Positions 1 to 7,272 of a DNA stretch of 35,349 nucleotides are shown here, piece after piece. Every line of letters starts with the position of its first letter. Position 1 is the first letter of the stretch. The notes beneath the pieces were generated by a model, which was not told where the DNA came from, searched no databases, and worked only from the letters and a program-made list of their open reading frames with translations. The position numbers and the translations under genes were made by a program. The DNA is from Corynebacterium sp. (GTDB lineage: Bacteria > Actinomycetota > Actinomycetes > Mycobacteriales > Mycobacteriaceae): assembly GCA_030450335.1 (NCBI GenBank), contig JAKDIS010000012.1, forward strand, positions 1-35,349, given 5' to 3'.

Positions 1-298
1 TACGCCTGAGGGTGTCATCCTGGCCGCCACAAACCCTTTAGCAACACGACCTAGGACCGGCGCTGTGGAGGTACGGGGGATGGAGTACATTTCGCACCTC
101 ATAAGCAGCCTGTGCGAATCTGACCTGGCCTTATGTGATGATCATCCTCTTATGGGGTGCGAATGTTGTCGGTTCACGCCGTGCGCTTACCCCGGCGACG
201 CCTTGCGGGGGTTGCTTGCCCGGAGAGGTTCCGTCCACAGGTCGACGGGTTAGGATTGGCGTTCGCACTGTGCTCCTACGTGGAAGGCTGGCCTCTCC
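1..298 (+). promoter_or_regulatory. Upstream region of the MMPL gene with TTCGCAC motif cluster and promoter
   Basis: No convincing gene is seen here. The heptamer TTCGCAC occurs four times on either strand: plus at 91-97 and 262-268, minus at 112-118 and 157-163. The copies at 91-105 and 149-163 are part of a 15-bp inverted repeat with one mismatch (TTCGCACCTCATAAG / CTTATGGGGTGCGAA). A plausible promoter is -35 TTCCGT (229-234), 16-bp spacer, -10 TAGGAT (251-256), which places the last TTCGCAC copy over the transcription start. A Shine-Dalgarno-like GGAAGG lies at 282-287. The region looks like a multi-site operator for the exporter downstream. The regulator is not identified, and an upstream gene could end before the window starts. 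Confidence 0.55.
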
Positions 299-2797
299 GT
301 GGCTCTACTCCTGTTCCGGCTCGGCCGGTGGTCCTACCTGAGACGGTGGCTCGTCATCGGGATCTGGGCGGTCCTGCTCGCCGCCGTCGGTGGCGGTTCG
401 CTGGTCATCCAGAAGGGCTACAACGACGTCTTCAGCATCGACGGGGTGCCGTCGCAGCACGCCACGCGCATGCTGATGGACGAGTTCCCGGGCACCGACA
501 ACCCGGCCATGGCCTCGGACGTGAACCTGGTGTTCCAGGCCCCGGAGGGAGAGAGCCTCGCCGACGAGAAGTACATGGGGGTGCTCGACGAGGTCGTCGA
601 CACCGTGCGCACCACCGTCGACGACTTCGGCGACGACTCGTCCTTCGGCAACCCGGTCACCTACAACGACGAGCAGACCGACCTGGTCATCAACACCTCG
701 ACGGAGATGGGGCTCTCGCGCGAGGTCGCCGAGGCGGACGCGGCCAACGTCGCCACGCTCAGCCCGGACGGGCGCACCGGCACCACGTCCTTCTCCTTCG
801 ACGTGGACCTGCCGGCGGACGTGACCACCGAGGACAAGGACGCCGTCAACGACGCCCTCGACATCGCCCGCGACGCCGGGCTGAAGGCCGAGGCCGGTGG
901 CGCCGGTTTCGGCGACCCGATCGTGATCGAACCGATCAGCGAGGCCGTCGGCCTGCTGGCGGCGTTCATCATCCTGTTCATCACCTTCGGCTCGCTCATC
1001 GCCGCGGGCATGCCGCTGATCAGCGCGATCGTGGGCGTGGGCCTCGGCGCGCTCGGCATCACCGGTGCCACCGCCTTCGTGCCGCTGAACAACATCACCC
1101 CGGTGCTCGGCATCATGCTGGGCCTGGCCGTGGCCATCGACTACGCCCTGTTCATCATGAGCCGCTACCGCGACGAACTACGTCACGGCAGATCGCGGGC
1201 GGACGCCACGGGCCTGGCGGTGGGCACGGCCGGTTCGGCGGTGGTCTTCGCCGGCCTGACGGTGATCATCGCACTGGTCGGCCTACGCGTGGCGAACATC
1301 GAGTTCCTCTCCTACATGGGTTACGCCGCGGCGGCGACGGTGCTGCTGTCCGTCTTCGTGGCACTGACCCTGGTCCCCGCACTCTTCGGCGCCTTCGGCG
1401 ACCGCGTCTTCCGGAAGGACGCCGCGACGGGTGCGCGCGTGCGCGAGGGCATGAGTATGGAGGAGGCGGACGCGGCCGTCGCCGCGTCGTTGGCGTCCGG
1501 CTCGCGAGGGAGACGCAGTAAGCGCAGCAAGCGCGGGAAACACGGCCAGCACGAGAAGCCGACCCGCGCAGCATCCGGCACGAAGTCCGGCAAGCCGCTC
1601 GGCACGCGCTGGGTGGAGCTGGTGCACCGCGCGCCCGGCGGGTTCCTGCTGCTGGTGGTCGTGTCGCTGGTGCTGCTGACCCTGCCGGCGATGAACCTGC
1701 AGCTGTCCCTGCCGTCGGACAAGACCTCCACGCTGGACACCACCCAGCGCCAGTCCGCCGAGATGCTGGAGGAGGGTTTCGGTGCCGGGCGTAACTCCCC
1801 GTTCCTCGTCATCGTCAACACCGACGATGTGGACCCGACCTCCTCGGCCCTGTCGCCTCTGGTGAGGGGTGGGGTTGAGCCTGCCCAGGCCGCGTTCGTC
1901 ACGGTGAAGGACCGGTTGGCCAACAATGTCGGGGTGAAGCACTCCCAGCTCATCGCCGCCTCCGAGGACGGCTCGACCGCGCAGATCCTCGTCACCCCGG
2001 AGACCGGGCCCACCGACGAGCGCACCGCTCAGCTGATCCAGCAGCTCCGCGCCCAGCAGGAGGTCCTGGAGAACGAGACCGGCGTGGACATGGGCATCAC
2101 CGGGCTCGTGCCGATCCAGCAGGACGTCACCGACCGCCTGGCCGACGCCATGCCGATCTACCTGGCGTTGGTCGTGGGGCTGGCGCTGGTCCTGCTGCTG
2201 ATGGTCTTCCGCTCGCTGATGGTGCCGGTGATGGCGGCCGCGGGCTTCCTGCTGTCCGTCGGCGCGGCGTTCGGTGTGACCGTCCTGTTCTGGCAGGAGG
2301 GGTTGTGGGGTCTGATCAGTTCTCCGGGTCCGCTGATCAGCTTCATGCCGATCTTCCTCATCGGCGTGACCTTCGGCCTGGCGATGGACTACCAGGTGTT
2401 CATCGTGTCCCGGATGAGGGAACGGTTCACGCTGCACAGTCACGAGGCGGCGAAGACCAGCAAATACAACGCCGTGGAGGACTCGGTGATCGGCGGCTTC
2501 GGCCTGGGGGCGAAGGTGGTGACCGCGGCGGCGCTGATCATGATCTGCGTGTTCGCCTCGTTCATCGCCCAGCCGTTGCCGTTCATCCAGATCTTCGGCT
2601 TCGCCCTGGGTGTCGGTGTCCTGTTCGACGCCTTCTTCATCCGCATGACCCTGATCCCCGCGCTGATGTTCCTGTGCGGGCGCGCGACCTGGTACATGCC
2701 GCGCTGGCTGGACCGCATCCTGCCGTCGGTGGACGTCGAGGGCGCGAAGCTGGAGGAGGCCTACGCCTCCGGCAAGGTCGAGCGCATGGAGGACTGA
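299..2797 (+). CDS. MMPL-family (RND superfamily) membrane transporter
   Basis: An 832-residue integral membrane exporter of the MMPL group within the RND superfamily. In mycolate-containing actinobacteria such proteins move lipids or other hydrophobic molecules across the plasma membrane. The protein has the two-fold RND layout: TM1 near residues 14-34, an extracytoplasmic domain, a TM2-6 block, a Lys/Arg-rich cytosolic linker near 398-440, then the second half. The proton-relay Asp-Tyr pair is present in both halves, at about residue 281 (VAIDYALF) and residue 697 (LAMDYQVF). The GTG start is supported by GGAAGG 11 nt upstream. The 3' end overlaps the convergent sigma-factor gene by 37 bp. 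The substrate cannot be told from sequence; trehalose monomycolate transport is one possibility but is not demonstrated. Confidence 0.9.
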   Translation: MALLLFRLGRWSYLRRWLVIGIWAVLLAAVGGGSLVIQKGYNDVFSIDGVPSQHATRMLMDEFPGTDNPAMASDVNLVFQAPEGESLADEKYMGVLDEVVDTVRTTVDDFGDDSSFGNPVTYNDEQTDLVINTSTEMGLSREVAEADAANVATLSPDGRTGTTSFSFDVDLPADVTTEDKDAVNDALDIARDAGLKAEAGGAGFGDPIVIEPISEAVGLLAAFIILFITFGSLIAAGMPLISAIVGVGLGALGITGATAFVPLNNITPVLGIMLGLAVAIDYALFIMSRYRDELRHGRSRADATGLAVGTAGSAVVFAGLTVIIALVGLRVANIEFLSYMGYAAAATVLLSVFVALTLVPALFGAFGDRVFRKDAATGARVREGMSMEEADAAVAASLASGSRGRRSKRSKRGKHGQHEKPTRAASGTKSGKPLGTRWVELVHRAPGGFLLLVVVSLVLLTLPAMNLQLSLPSDKTSTLDTTQRQSAEMLEEGFGAGRNSPFLVIVNTDDVDPTSSALSPLVRGGVEPAQAAFVTVKDRLANNVGVKHSQLIAASEDGSTAQILVTPETGPTDERTAQLIQQLRAQQEVLENETGVDMGITGLVPIQQDVTDRLADAMPIYLALVVGLALVLLLMVFRSLMVPVMAAAGFLLSVGAAFGVTVLFWQEGLWGLISSPGPLISFMPIFLIGVTFGLAMDYQVFIVSRMRERFTLHSHEAAKTSKYNAVEDSVIGGFGLGAKVVTAAALIMICVFASFIAQPLPFIQIFGFALGVGVLFDAFFIRMTLIPALMFLCGRATWYMPRWLDRILPSVDVEGAKLEEAYASGKVERMED

Positions 2798-3657
2798 CCG
2801 GGCGACGTCCTGATCTTGCCGGGGTTCTGCTGGACCTGGATCCCGGTGACCGTGCCCGCGCCCCCGCCAGCCTCACCGGTCTCCAGGACCACGAGGCGGG
2901 TCATGTCCGGTGAAACCGCGTGGAACACCGGCCCGGCCACCGTGTCGACCACGGAGACCCGGGGCATCCCGTACTTGCCGACCAACCCGGCGAGGAACCG
3001 GGAGACCCGGTCGTGTCCGCGCACGGCGTTGCGGGCCGCCGAGGACAGCCCGCCGGAGTCCGTCCACAGGACGCAGCCCTCGGAGAGTTCGTCGACGAGG
3101 GTGCCCAGGTCGCCGTCGTTGAGGGCGGCGGCCAGGACGTCGAGGCGGTGGCGCTGCACGACGTGGGGGACAGGCACGTCGCCGGTGGACAACGACACCC
3201 GTGCCCGACGCAACCGCTGCCGCGTCGCCGACGGGGTCGTGCCGGTGACCGCCGCGATGTCGTGGTGGGACATGCCCGCGACCTCGGCGAGGACCACGAT
3301 CACCCGGTCCACCGGACGCAAGGTCTGCAGCATCCGGAGGAACGCCAGGTCGACGCCCTCGCCGAGCACGGCGTGCTCGGCCGGGTCGTCCTGCACGGAG
3401 ATCTCGGGCAGCCACGGCCCCACGTAGCTCTCGCGACGCTTCGCGGCGGACGTCGCGGCGTCCAGCGCCAGGCGCGCGACGACGACCGTCAGCCACGCCG
3501 GGACGTCCTGCGGCTCCTGCCCGGTGCCCGTCACGCGGTCCAGGCGCAGCCACGCCTCGGAGACGGTGTCCTCGGCGTCCTGCCAGGTGCCGAGCACCGT
3601 GTGGGCGAGGCCGAGCAGGCGGGGACGTTCGTGGGCCCAGGCGTGTGAGTCCGTCAT
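2761..3657 (-). CDS. ECF41-type RNA polymerase sigma factor (SigJ-like) with C-terminal SnoaL-like domain
   Basis: A 298-residue extracytoplasmic-function sigma factor. Sigma region 2 spans about residues 10-75, and region 4 with its helix-turn-helix spans about 105-155. A SnoaL/NTF2-like extension covers about 165-275. Three features fit the ECF41 group: WLPE in the inter-domain linker (82-85), DSGG (200-203; the family has DGGG), and NPGKI near the end (278-282; the family has NPDKL). In studied ECF41 proteins the extension takes the place of an anti-sigma factor and tunes activity. The start ATG overlaps the stop of the upstream AhpD/CMD-like gene (ATGA), so the two are translationally coupled; this co-occurrence is the classic ECF41 context. 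A longer reading frame exists, but its extra N-terminus is an antisense shadow of the neighbour. The 3' end runs into the MMPL gene. Confidence 0.92.
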   Translation of the reverse strand: MTDSHAWAHERPRLLGLAHTVLGTWQDAEDTVSEAWLRLDRVTGTGQEPQDVPAWLTVVVARLALDAATSAAKRRESYVGPWLPEISVQDDPAEHAVLGEGVDLAFLRMLQTLRPVDRVIVVLAEVAGMSHHDIAAVTGTTPSATRQRLRRARVSLSTGDVPVPHVVQRHRLDVLAAALNDGDLGTLVDELSEGCVLWTDSGGLSSAARNAVRGHDRVSRFLAGLVGKYGMPRVSVVDTVAGPVFHAVSPDMTRLVVLETGEAGGGAGTVTGIQVQQNPGKIRTSPGQSSMRSTLPEA

Positions 3658-4088
3658 TTCTGCGAGAGTACGCCCAGGCGGTTCCACATGTTGATCGCGG
3701 CGATCTCGCTGATCAGCGCGCCGGTGGTCTTCTCCCCGAACTCCGCGAGGACGCGTTCCTGCAGGTCGACGTCGAAGTCGGCGTCCTCGCTGAGGCGGGT
3801 GCCGGCCGTGGTGAAGGCCAGGACCAGGGCGTCGGACGCGCTGAACGGGGTGCCGGTGGCGTCCGGCGTCCAGTCGCGGATCGCGTCCACCCATGCCTGG
3901 CCGAAGTCGTGCTTGAGTGCCTCGTCGGAGTGCATGCCGATGCAGTAGGAGCAGTTGTTCAGGAAGGAGGCGCGCAGCTCCACGAGCAGGCGTGTGCGAC
4001 GGTCCAGGCCGCTGCGCGCGGCGAGTTCGAAGGCTCCGGCGGCGGCGTAGGTGCGCTTGCGGATCTTCATCAGGTCGATGTGGGTCAT
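3654..4088 (-). CDS. Carboxymuconolactone decarboxylase / AhpD-like protein, ECF41 partner
   Basis: A 144-residue all-helical protein of the carboxymuconolactone-decarboxylase/AhpD family. The redox motif is C46-x2-C49 followed by H53 (NCSYCIGMH), typical of AhpD-type peroxidase-reducing members. This suggests a thiol-dependent oxidoreductase or peroxide-related role rather than true lactone decarboxylation. It is the first gene of a two-gene minus-strand operon, its stop overlapping the sigma-factor start. Members of this family are the usual target and partner genes of ECF41 sigma factors. The start is supported by AGGAG about 8 nt upstream, and an ECF41-like promoter lies at 4133-4159. The physiological substrate is unknown. 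Confidence 0.9.
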   Translation of the reverse strand: MTHIDLMKIRKRTYAAAGAFELAARSGLDRRTRLLVELRASFLNNCSYCIGMHSDEALKHDFGQAWVDAIRDWTPDATGTPFSASDALVLAFTTAGTRLSEDADFDVDLQERVLAEFGEKTTGALISEIAAINMWNRLGVLSQK

Positions 4089-4132
4089 GGTCGTACTCCT
4101 GCGGTCCGGTTGAGAACGGGGGACACAGGAGA

Positions 4133-4159
4133 GACGACGCTGCCCGGGTTACCGTGACA
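4133..4159 (-). promoter_or_regulatory. ECF41-type promoter for the CMD-sigma operon
   Basis: Read on the minus strand, TGTCACG (4159-4153) is followed by 16 nt and then CGTC (4136-4133). This closely matches the published ECF41 promoter pattern TGTCACA-N15/16-CGTC. It lies about 45 nt upstream of the CMD start codon, the expected place for autoregulation. The match was made by eye and has not been tested. Confidence 0.75.
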
Positions 4160-4168
4160 ACGTGCAGG

Positions 4169-5479
4169 TCAGGGCTGGCGGCCGCGCAGCTCCGGGGGAG
4201 TGTCGGCGTAGTAGCGGCCGAGGAACTCGTCGCGGTACTCCTCGAAGCGTCCGTCCTCGATGGAGCGCCGGATGTTGTTCGTCAGCGTCACCATGAAGTG
4301 GATGTTGTGCAGTGTGCACAACGTGCCCGCCAGGTACTCCTTGGCGCGCAGCAGGTGGTGGATGTAGGCGCGCGTGTAGTTGTCGCACACGTAGCCGCCG
4401 ACACCGGCGTCGATCGGGATGAAGTCGTGGCGGTGACGTCCCGCCATGAGGTTCAGGCGTCCGTCCAGCGTGTACACCCCGCCGCGACGGGCGAGGCGGG
4501 TCGGTGCCACGCAGTCGAAGGTGTCCGCACCTGCGGCGATGGCGGTGAACAGGTCGTCCGGCTCGGAGATCCCCAGCATGTGGCGGGGCTTGTCCTCCGG
4601 CAGCTCGTCGCACACCCAGCCGGTGATGGTGCCCAGGTTCTCCTTCTCCAGGGCACCGCCGATGCCGAAGCCGCCGAAGCCGCGGCGCCCCGCGTCCTCC
4701 GCCTCCTGCGACAGGTCCACGAGTCCGCGTGCGGCCTTGCGTCGCAGGTCCTCGTACTGCGCGCCCTGCACCACACCCCACAACGACTGCAGTGGACGGT
4801 GGCTGCGCTCGAGGGTGAGACGCTCGTGCTCGAGCAGGCAGCGTCGCGCCCACCGGTGCGTGCGTTCCACGGACTGCTCCTGGTAGACGCGGGTGTCGAC
4901 CAGGGTGGTCAGCTCGTCGAAGGCGAACATGATGTCCGCCCCGAGGCTGTGCTGGATCTGCATCGACTTCTCCGGGGTGAACCGGTGCTTCGACCCGTCG
5001 ATGACGCTGCGGAAGTCGACACCGTCCTCGTCGACCAGGGCCATGCGCTCCTTCTTCGCCGCGCGGATGTCACCCTCGGTGAGGTTGGCGACGTCCATCG
5101 CCAGCACCTTCTTGAAACCGACGCCCAGGCTCATGACCTGGAATCCGCCCGAGTCGGTGTAGGTCGGTCGGTGCCAGTTCTCGAATGCGGCGACGCCGCC
5201 GGCGGTGTCCACGATCTCCTCGCCGGGCTGCAGGTAGAGGTGGTAGGCGTTCGACAGTACCGCCTCCGCACCGGTGGAACGGACCTGCTCGGGGGTGAGC
5301 GTCTTCACCGTCGCCTTCGTACCGACGGGGATGAACGCCGGGGTGTGGACGTCCCCGTGCGGGGTGTGGATCACGCCGGTACGCCCGTGCGCCGGGGCCC
5401 CGTCCACGGTGCCGACGCGGCTGCCGAGCTCGAAGGTGGTGTCCGGTGCCACGTGGTCGGGCGTGGGGGAGTCAGTCAT
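4169..5479 (-). CDS. tgt: tRNA-guanine(34) transglycosylase, two zinc ligands missing
   Basis: A 436-residue TIM-barrel enzyme that exchanges the wobble guanine of GUN-anticodon tRNAs for a queuine-type base. The substrate motif is D109-SGGFQ, the pocket Asp is D188 (AFDEL) and the catalytic nucleophile is D322 (TFDCVAPTR). An extra stretch around 115-155 appears longer than in E. coli Tgt. The C-terminal zinc site is unusual: where E. coli has CxCxxC plus a distant His, this protein has V360, G362 and C365, with H391 kept at the right spacing and an extra C388. Start ATG 5479 has no Shine-Dalgarno but has TAGACT eight nt upstream, so it may be leaderless. The longer open frame upstream is rejected because it runs into the antitoxin gene. 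GluQ, which acts on queuosine, is encoded about 5 kb away. Confidence 0.93.
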   Translation of the reverse strand: MTDSPTPDHVAPDTTFELGSRVGTVDGAPAHGRTGVIHTPHGDVHTPAFIPVGTKATVKTLTPEQVRSTGAEAVLSNAYHLYLQPGEEIVDTAGGVAAFENWHRPTYTDSGGFQVMSLGVGFKKVLAMDVANLTEGDIRAAKKERMALVDEDGVDFRSVIDGSKHRFTPEKSMQIQHSLGADIMFAFDELTTLVDTRVYQEQSVERTHRWARRCLLEHERLTLERSHRPLQSLWGVVQGAQYEDLRRKAARGLVDLSQEAEDAGRRGFGGFGIGGALEKENLGTITGWVCDELPEDKPRHMLGISEPDDLFTAIAAGADTFDCVAPTRLARRGGVYTLDGRLNLMAGRHRHDFIPIDAGVGGYVCDNYTRAYIHHLLRAKEYLAGTLCTLHNIHFMVTLTNNIRRSIEDGRFEEYRDEFLGRYYADTPPELRGRQP

Positions 5480-5522
5480 GGTGGATGAGTCTATCCGCCG
5501 ACGGCGCGGATGCAGGTTTCGG

Positions 5523-5792
5523 CTACGCCGCACCGTAACGCTGGCGAGCGGCCTCCCCACTAGTTCCGAGTGCTTCACCGAGTTCGCGCCAGGAGACCTT
5601 GCTGCCGCGTGCGGTGTGGATTGCGTCGGCAAGGTCGCTCTCCGCGGCATCTCTGCGCCATGCGGCCAGCTTCACTGCCATGACAGGCGGAAGCTCGCGG
5701 CTGTCGTCGCCGGGGGCGGGATCGTAGTTCTCGAAGGCGTCGGCGAGCTCCTCGGCGTGGGACGTGATGTCGGCAAGTGTTCGTCGGGTCAT
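5523..5792 (-). CDS. Small helix-turn-helix protein, putative antitoxin
   Basis: An 89-residue protein with a predicted C-terminal helix-turn-helix (about residues 66-87, VSWRELGEALG then AARQRYG), a pattern common in actinobacterial DNA-binding proteins. The acidic N-terminal half could contact a partner. It follows the toxin-like gene with a 4-nt gap and has GGGG-rich ribosome-binding sequence ahead of the ATG. Toxin-first order with a DNA-binding second gene resembles BrnT-BrnA or HigB-HigA arrangements. I infer an antitoxin and autorepressor; no specific family is certain. Confidence 0.65.
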   Translation of the reverse strand: MTRRTLADITSHAEELADAFENYDPAPGDDSRELPPVMAVKLAAWRRDAAESDLADAIHTARGSKVSWRELGEALGTSGEAARQRYGAA

Positions 5793-5796
5793 TGGG

Positions 5797-6105
5797 TTAT
5801 CCCCTCAGGTATTTTTTCCGGGCAGGGCGCATCGCGTGGACGACGGCGACTCCGTCGTGCCAAGCGACGAGCCCGATTTCAACAGGCGTGCCGTCCCAGC
5901 CAGGTCCGATGATCATGGTCATTCCGTCCTCCTGGACAAACTGGCTGATCGGGTATCGGAGTGCGTGTTTGATGATCTCGTCAGAGACTCCGTGGCGGTG
6001 GGCGGTTTCAAGGATCTGGAGATCGTCGTGCTCGGATCCCAGAATACCTCGTCGCAAGTAACCTTGTCGAGGGTTGAGATGGTTTTCATCACTGATGTCC
6101 TGCAT
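5797..6105 (-). CDS. Putative toxin, DUF4258/BrnT-like
   Basis: A 102-residue protein. Its middle (about 35-55: AHRHGVSDEIIKHAL, then a hydrophobic-acidic segment) and end (IGPGW...EIGLVAWHDG...VVHAMRPARKKYL) resemble small actinobacterial proteins of the DUF4258/BrnT ribonuclease-toxin type. Typical features seen are the conserved GP, the Glu-rich beta segment and the HAM-R-aromatic end. ATG 6105 was chosen because a GGGGA box lies about 10 nt upstream; an in-frame ATG at 6171 lacks one. It is the first gene of a two-gene operon with the HTH protein. A tandem 12-bp repeat lies upstream at 6158-6181. The local DNA looks less GC-rich than the flanks, which fits acquisition by transfer. The toxin role is inferred from family resemblance and layout. 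Confidence 0.6.
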   Translation of the reverse strand: MQDISDENHLNPRQGYLRRGILGSEHDDLQILETAHRHGVSDEIIKHALRYPISQFVQEDGMTMIIGPGWDGTPVEIGLVAWHDGVAVVHAMRPARKKYLRG

Positions 6106-6157
6106 GTTCCCCAATTCCCCTTTGTCCCCGTGTGTCGGTTCTTTCACTGTAGCCGGA

Positions 6158-6181
6158 AACCTGTGTGCCAACCTGTGTGCC
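6158..6181. repeat. Perfect tandem 12-bp repeat upstream of the toxin-antitoxin genes
   Basis: Two head-to-tail copies of AACCTGTGTGCC (6158-6169 and 6170-6181) lie about 55 nt upstream of the toxin start and between the divergent toxin-antitoxin and oxidoreductase genes. The placement suits an autoregulatory operator bound by the HTH antitoxin. No clean -35/-10 pair could be assigned with confidence. Confidence 0.7.
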
Positions 6182-6252
6182 GTTGCCAGGACCGGGGACT
6201 ACCCTCGGTCCACGGAGAACCGAATTCCGACCCTTTTCTAGGAGACGCCTCA

Positions 6253-7266
6253 ATGACCACCGCACGACAGATCGTCCTCGCCAGCCGCCCCACCGGCGCG
6301 CCGACCGCGGAGAACTTCCGCTTCGAGGAGGTCACGTTGCCGCAGGTGGAGGACGGGGAGCTGGAGCTCAAGGTGCAGTACCTCTCCCTCGACCCCTACA
6401 TGCGCGGACGGATGAGTGCCGCCAAGTCCTACGCCGAGCCGGTCCCCGTCGACGGCGTGATGACGGGTGAGACCGTCGCCGAGGTGACCGTCTCACGCCA
6501 CCCGGACTTCGAGGTCGGTGACCTCGTCCAGGCGCACACCGGCTGGTGCACCCACGCGGTGCTGCCCGCCACGCACGTGCGCACCCTGCAGACCCACGGT
6601 GCCCCCGCCACCGCCGCCCTCGGCGTGCTGGGCATGCCCGGGTTCACCGCCTACTCCGGCATGAAGGTCATCGGCCAGCCGAAGAAGGGCGAGACCGTGG
6701 CCGTCGCCGCGGCGTCCGGCCCCGTCGGCTCGATGGTCGGTCAGCTCGCCCAGCTCGCCGGTGCCCGCGCCGTCGGCATCGCCGGAGGTCCGGAGAAGTG
6801 CGCGTTCGTGAAGGACGAGCTCGGGTTCGACGCCGTGGTCGACCACCGCGACCCCGACTTCGCCGACAAGCTCGCCGAGGCCTGCCCGGACGGTGTGGAC
6901 GTGTACTACGAGAACGTCGGCGGCGCGGTGTGGGACGCCGTCCTGCCGCTGCTCAACAAGTTCGCCCGCGTGCCGGTGTGCGGCCTGGTCGCCCAGTACA
7001 ACAACGCCGGTGGCGGCGACACCGACCGGCTGCCCGTGGCGATGAGCACCGTGCTCTCCCAGAGCCTGCTGATCCGCGGTTTCATCCAGATCGAGTTCGC
7101 CGAGGAGTACTACCCGGAGTTCCTCGCCGAGATCGGGCCGAAGGTCGCCGACGGCACCATCAACTACCGTGAGCAGGTCGTGGAGGGTTTCGACAACATG
7201 CCCGAGGCCTTCGCCGGCATGCTCGAGGGGAAGAACTTCGGCAAGCTCGTGATCAAGGTCGACTGA
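6253..7266 (+). CDS. NADP-dependent medium-chain dehydrogenase/reductase (2-alkenal reductase-like)
   Basis: A 337-residue zinc-independent MDR-family oxidoreductase, similar to CurA/YfmJ and leukotriene B4 dehydrogenase types that reduce alpha,beta-unsaturated carbonyl compounds with NADPH. Recognisable parts are the N-terminal LSLDPYMRGRM segment (about 46-56), the GLY/ALA-rich Rossmann entry (VAAASGPVGSMVGQLA, about 150-165) and the family's YYENVGG motif (about 217-223). ATG 6253 has AGGAG about 8 nt upstream; a longer frame upstream overlaps the antisense toxin gene and is rejected. It is transcribed alone and ends 6 bp from the convergent kinase gene. The substrate is unknown; detoxification of reactive aldehydes or quinones is a reasonable inference. 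Confidence 0.88.
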   Translation: MTTARQIVLASRPTGAPTAENFRFEEVTLPQVEDGELELKVQYLSLDPYMRGRMSAAKSYAEPVPVDGVMTGETVAEVTVSRHPDFEVGDLVQAHTGWCTHAVLPATHVRTLQTHGAPATAALGVLGMPGFTAYSGMKVIGQPKKGETVAVAAASGPVGSMVGQLAQLAGARAVGIAGGPEKCAFVKDELGFDAVVDHRDPDFADKLAEACPDGVDVYYENVGGAVWDAVLPLLNKFARVPVCGLVAQYNNAGGGDTDRLPVAMSTVLSQSLLIRGFIQIEFAEEYYPEFLAEIGPKVADGTINYREQVVEGFDNMPEAFAGMLEGKNFGKLVIKVD

Positions 7267-7272
7267 CATGTG

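Noticed and set aside
65..253. Short open frames in the first 300 bases
   Set aside because: No ribosome-binding site, no family resemblance, and they overlap the operator and promoter of the MMPL gene.
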